This document shows positions 5,778 to 6,917 of a DNA stretch of 6,917 bases, one piece after another. The translations under genes and the position numbers were made by a program. Every line of letters starts with the position of its first letter. Within the stretch, counting starts at the first letter, position 1. The stretch spans positions 1 to 6,917 of the forward strand of contig SKLC01000456.1 in the NCBI GenBank assembly GCA_007123425.1, in the 5' to 3' direction. The notes below the pieces were generated by a model, which was given only the letters and a program-made list of their open reading frames with translations, did no database searches and was not told where the DNA came from. The stretch comes from Nitriliruptoraceae bacterium. Its GTDB lineage: Bacteria; Actinomycetota; Nitriliruptoria; Nitriliruptorales; Nitriliruptoraceae.

Positions 5778-6743
5778 GTGGCCAGTGGGCCCCACACCGA
5801 GTCGGTCACCCTGTCCGGGCAGCTGGCGGTCGCCCTGGACGCGACGAGCGAGCGGCCCTTGCAGGGGCTCGCCGACGCCGAGCCCGCCAGCCGGCGCGAC
5901 CGGGCGCTGGTGCTGTTGCAGGTCCACGACCTGCACCGGGCCCCGCTGGCTGATCTCGGCGACCGCGTGCGCTGGCAGCACCATCCCGCCATCGCCAGCC
6001 TCAAGTCGCGGCTGGAGACGGCCTGGATCGCGGAGCTCGACGCGCGCATCGACGGTGACCTCGATGAAGGCGGGGCCGCCGAGACGCTGCGCGCGATCGC
6101 GGCCCGCGACCGCGCCCCGGCCGTCTACCAGTGGCTCGCCGAGGACGCCGGCTGGGACGCGGTGCTGCGGTTCCTCGCCCTCGAAGGCGGACCGGACGAC
6201 ATCTTCGACGACCTCGTCGCGACATGCCAGGTGGGACTGCCGGTGGGGCCCGCGAAGATGGAGCTGGCGAGCAACTATTGGGACGAGATGGGCAACGGCG
6301 AGGTCGACAAGGTGCACAACGTGCTCTATCGACGCTTCGTCGATGCGGTCGACCTGCCGACGGTCGCACGCCACGACCAGCCCACCGAGGCGCTCGAGCG
6401 CAGTGCCATGCTCGGTCTCGTGGCCACCAACCGCGCCCTGCAGCCGGAGATGGTCGGCGCGCTGGGGCTGATCGAGCTGACGGCGGGACCCCGGTGCCGC
6501 TACGTCGACCAGGGTCTGGGCCGGCTGGGAGCGAACGAGGACGCGCGCGCCTTCTACCAGATGCATGCGGTCGTGGATCCGCTGCACGGCAAGGGGTGGC
6601 TCGACAACGCGGTGAGGCCCCTGGCCGACCGGCGGCCCTCCTGGGGGCCGCGCATCCTGCGCGGTGCCGCGTGGAAGAGCGAGGTCGACATGACGTTCTT
6701 CGACTGGGCCGAGCGCGCCCTGGCGCTCTCGCCAACGGGCTGA
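5778..6743 (+). CDS. Haem-oxygenase-like diiron oxidase (HDO), iron-containing redox enzyme family
   Basis: The 321-residue protein fits the iron-containing redox enzyme family (PF14518, HDO superfamily), which includes UndA, the SznF central domain, BesC and CADD. These use a diiron(II) site and O2 for decarboxylation, N-oxygenation or C-C cleavage. The six expected ligands can be read in order: E170 and H180 in YWDEMGNGEVDKVH, E233 in GLIELTAG, then H263, D267 and H270 in QMHAVVDPLH, which keeps the H-x3-D-x2-H spacing. The approximate E-to-E-to-H distances match CADD, recalled from memory. The first 120 or so residues form a helical extension rich in charge, with no signal peptide or membrane segment, so the protein is cytoplasmic. 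It starts at GTG with an excellent ribosome site, suggesting good expression. It stands alone, divergent from DUF1028 and convergent with a membrane protein, so no partner enzyme points to a substrate. Fold and metal site are likely; the reaction is unknown. Confidence 0.85.
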   Translation: MASGPHTESVTLSGQLAVALDATSERPLQGLADAEPASRRDRALVLLQVHDLHRAPLADLGDRVRWQHHPAIASLKSRLETAWIAELDARIDGDLDEGGAAETLRAIAARDRAPAVYQWLAEDAGWDAVLRFLALEGGPDDIFDDLVATCQVGLPVGPAKMELASNYWDEMGNGEVDKVHNVLYRRFVDAVDLPTVARHDQPTEALERSAMLGLVATNRALQPEMVGALGLIELTAGPRCRYVDQGLGRLGANEDARAFYQMHAVVDPLHGKGWLDNAVRPLADRRPSWGPRILRGAAWKSEVDMTFFDWAERALALSPTG

Positions 6744-6746
6744 GAC

Positions 6747-6767
6747 GGCCCGGCACGCGTGCGGGCC
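6747..6767 (+). other. Alternative hairpin competing with the terminator
   Basis: GGCCCG (6747-6752) can pair with CGGGCC (6762-6767), with a short inner CACG/CGTG dyad between. The right arm is also the left arm of the larger hairpin at 6762-6789, because GGCCCG recurs at 6784-6789, so only one of the two structures can form at a time. Confidence 0.3.
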
Positions 6768-6789
6768 GGTGGCGGGTGCCACCGGCCCG
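6762..6789. terminator. Strong hairpin, likely bidirectional terminator of convergent genes
   Basis: CGGGCCGGTGGC (6762-6773) and GCCACCGGCCCG (6778-6789) form a perfect 12-bp stem with the 4-nt loop GGGT. It starts 18 nt after the HDO stop and ends 18 nt before the minus-strand stop of the next gene, almost exactly midway. No T-run follows on either side, which is common for GC-rich actinobacterial terminators. Confidence 0.7.
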
Positions 6790-6807
6790 TGGGTGTGAAC
6801 GTCGGGG

Positions 6808-6917
6808 TCAGGCGGTGCGGCGCAGCCGGTGGATGACCAGGCCGATGAGGACCATCATCGCGCCCATGGCGATCGCGAAGGCGGAGAAGGCGTAGGAGAT
6901 GATGCCCAGGCTCAGCG
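6808..6917 (-). CDS. C-terminal end of a membrane protein, cut by window edge
   Basis: On the minus strand an open frame enters from the right edge and stops at TGA (6808-6810), leaving 35 codons plus 2 nt. The visible piece reads LSLGIISYAFSAFAIAMGAM, then a hydrophobic stretch ending in GLVIHRLRRTA. This is one long or two abutting transmembrane segments with a short basic tail (HRLRR), which by the positive-inside rule suggests a cytoplasmic C-terminus. The frame stays open to the edge, its codons end mostly in G or C, and it faces the hairpin at 6762-6789 as a convergent gene would. Too little is visible to name the family. Confidence 0.6.
   Translation of the reverse strand, partial: LSLGIISYAFSAFAIAMGAMMVLIGLVIHRLRRTA

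Noticed and set aside
5469..6782. 437-codon minus-strand frame covering the HDO gene and the divergent region
   Set aside because: Tempting because it would fill the intergenic gap, but it is antisense to a gene with six metal ligands and a consensus ribosome site, and it has no recognisable domain.
1..6917. A defence system or mobile island (a sirtuin can be part of several anti-phage systems)
   Set aside because: No nuclease, Argonaute, helicase, transposase, integrase or phage gene is present; the sirtuin looks like an ordinary deacylase and the neighbours are metabolic. Base composition is even across the window.

Overview
The window is very GC-rich (around 70% judged by eye), almost fully coding, and all eight genes seen end in TGA. 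Codon third positions are nearly always G or C. Together with the gene content (a flavin-type luciferase-like oxidoreductase, a GH15 glycosidase and a short NAD-type 6-phosphogluconate dehydrogenase), this suggests a high-GC actinobacterium. Class or genus cannot be fixed from this sequence alone. No tRNA, rRNA, CRISPR array, insertion sequence or phage gene was seen.

Left block (1-4778, all plus strand): the 3' two thirds of a sirtuin gene, cut by the window edge; a 310-residue 6-phosphogluconate dehydrogenase-like protein; a 132-residue homologue of the Anabaena sensory rhodopsin transducer (ASRT); a luciferase-like oxidoreductase related to F420-dependent glucose-6-phosphate dehydrogenase; and a GH15 glycoside hydrolase. 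The last three are packed tightly: a 4-nt gap, then a 1-nt TGATG overlap. They are very probably one transcript. The first two have short gaps (41 and 63 nt) and may belong to it, or the ASRT gene may start its own leaderless transcript.

Right block (4779-6917): a minus-strand DUF1028 protein (Ntn-hydrolase-like) is convergent with the GH15 gene, with only 7 nt between stops. It diverges across a roughly 305-bp intergenic region from a plus-strand haem-oxygenase-like diiron oxidase (HDO) that keeps all six expected metal ligands. A strong 12-bp hairpin follows the HDO gene. On its far side the C-terminal end of a minus-strand membrane protein runs off the window.

Reading the left block as a unit: GH15 would release glucose from trehalose or an alpha-glucan, and the 6-phosphogluconate dehydrogenase would feed the oxidative pentose phosphate branch. 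The ASRT homologue may sense or bind a sugar-like ligand rather than serve a rhodopsin, since no rhodopsin gene is present here. The luciferase-like enzyme lacks residues that bind glucose-6-phosphate in its F420 relative, so it is probably not the missing glucose-6-phosphate dehydrogenase. The sirtuin may adjust metabolic enzymes by deacylation. The main points of interest are this orphan ASRT in a sugar operon, the altered luciferase-like active site, the divergent 6PGDH, and the HDO enzyme of unknown substrate.
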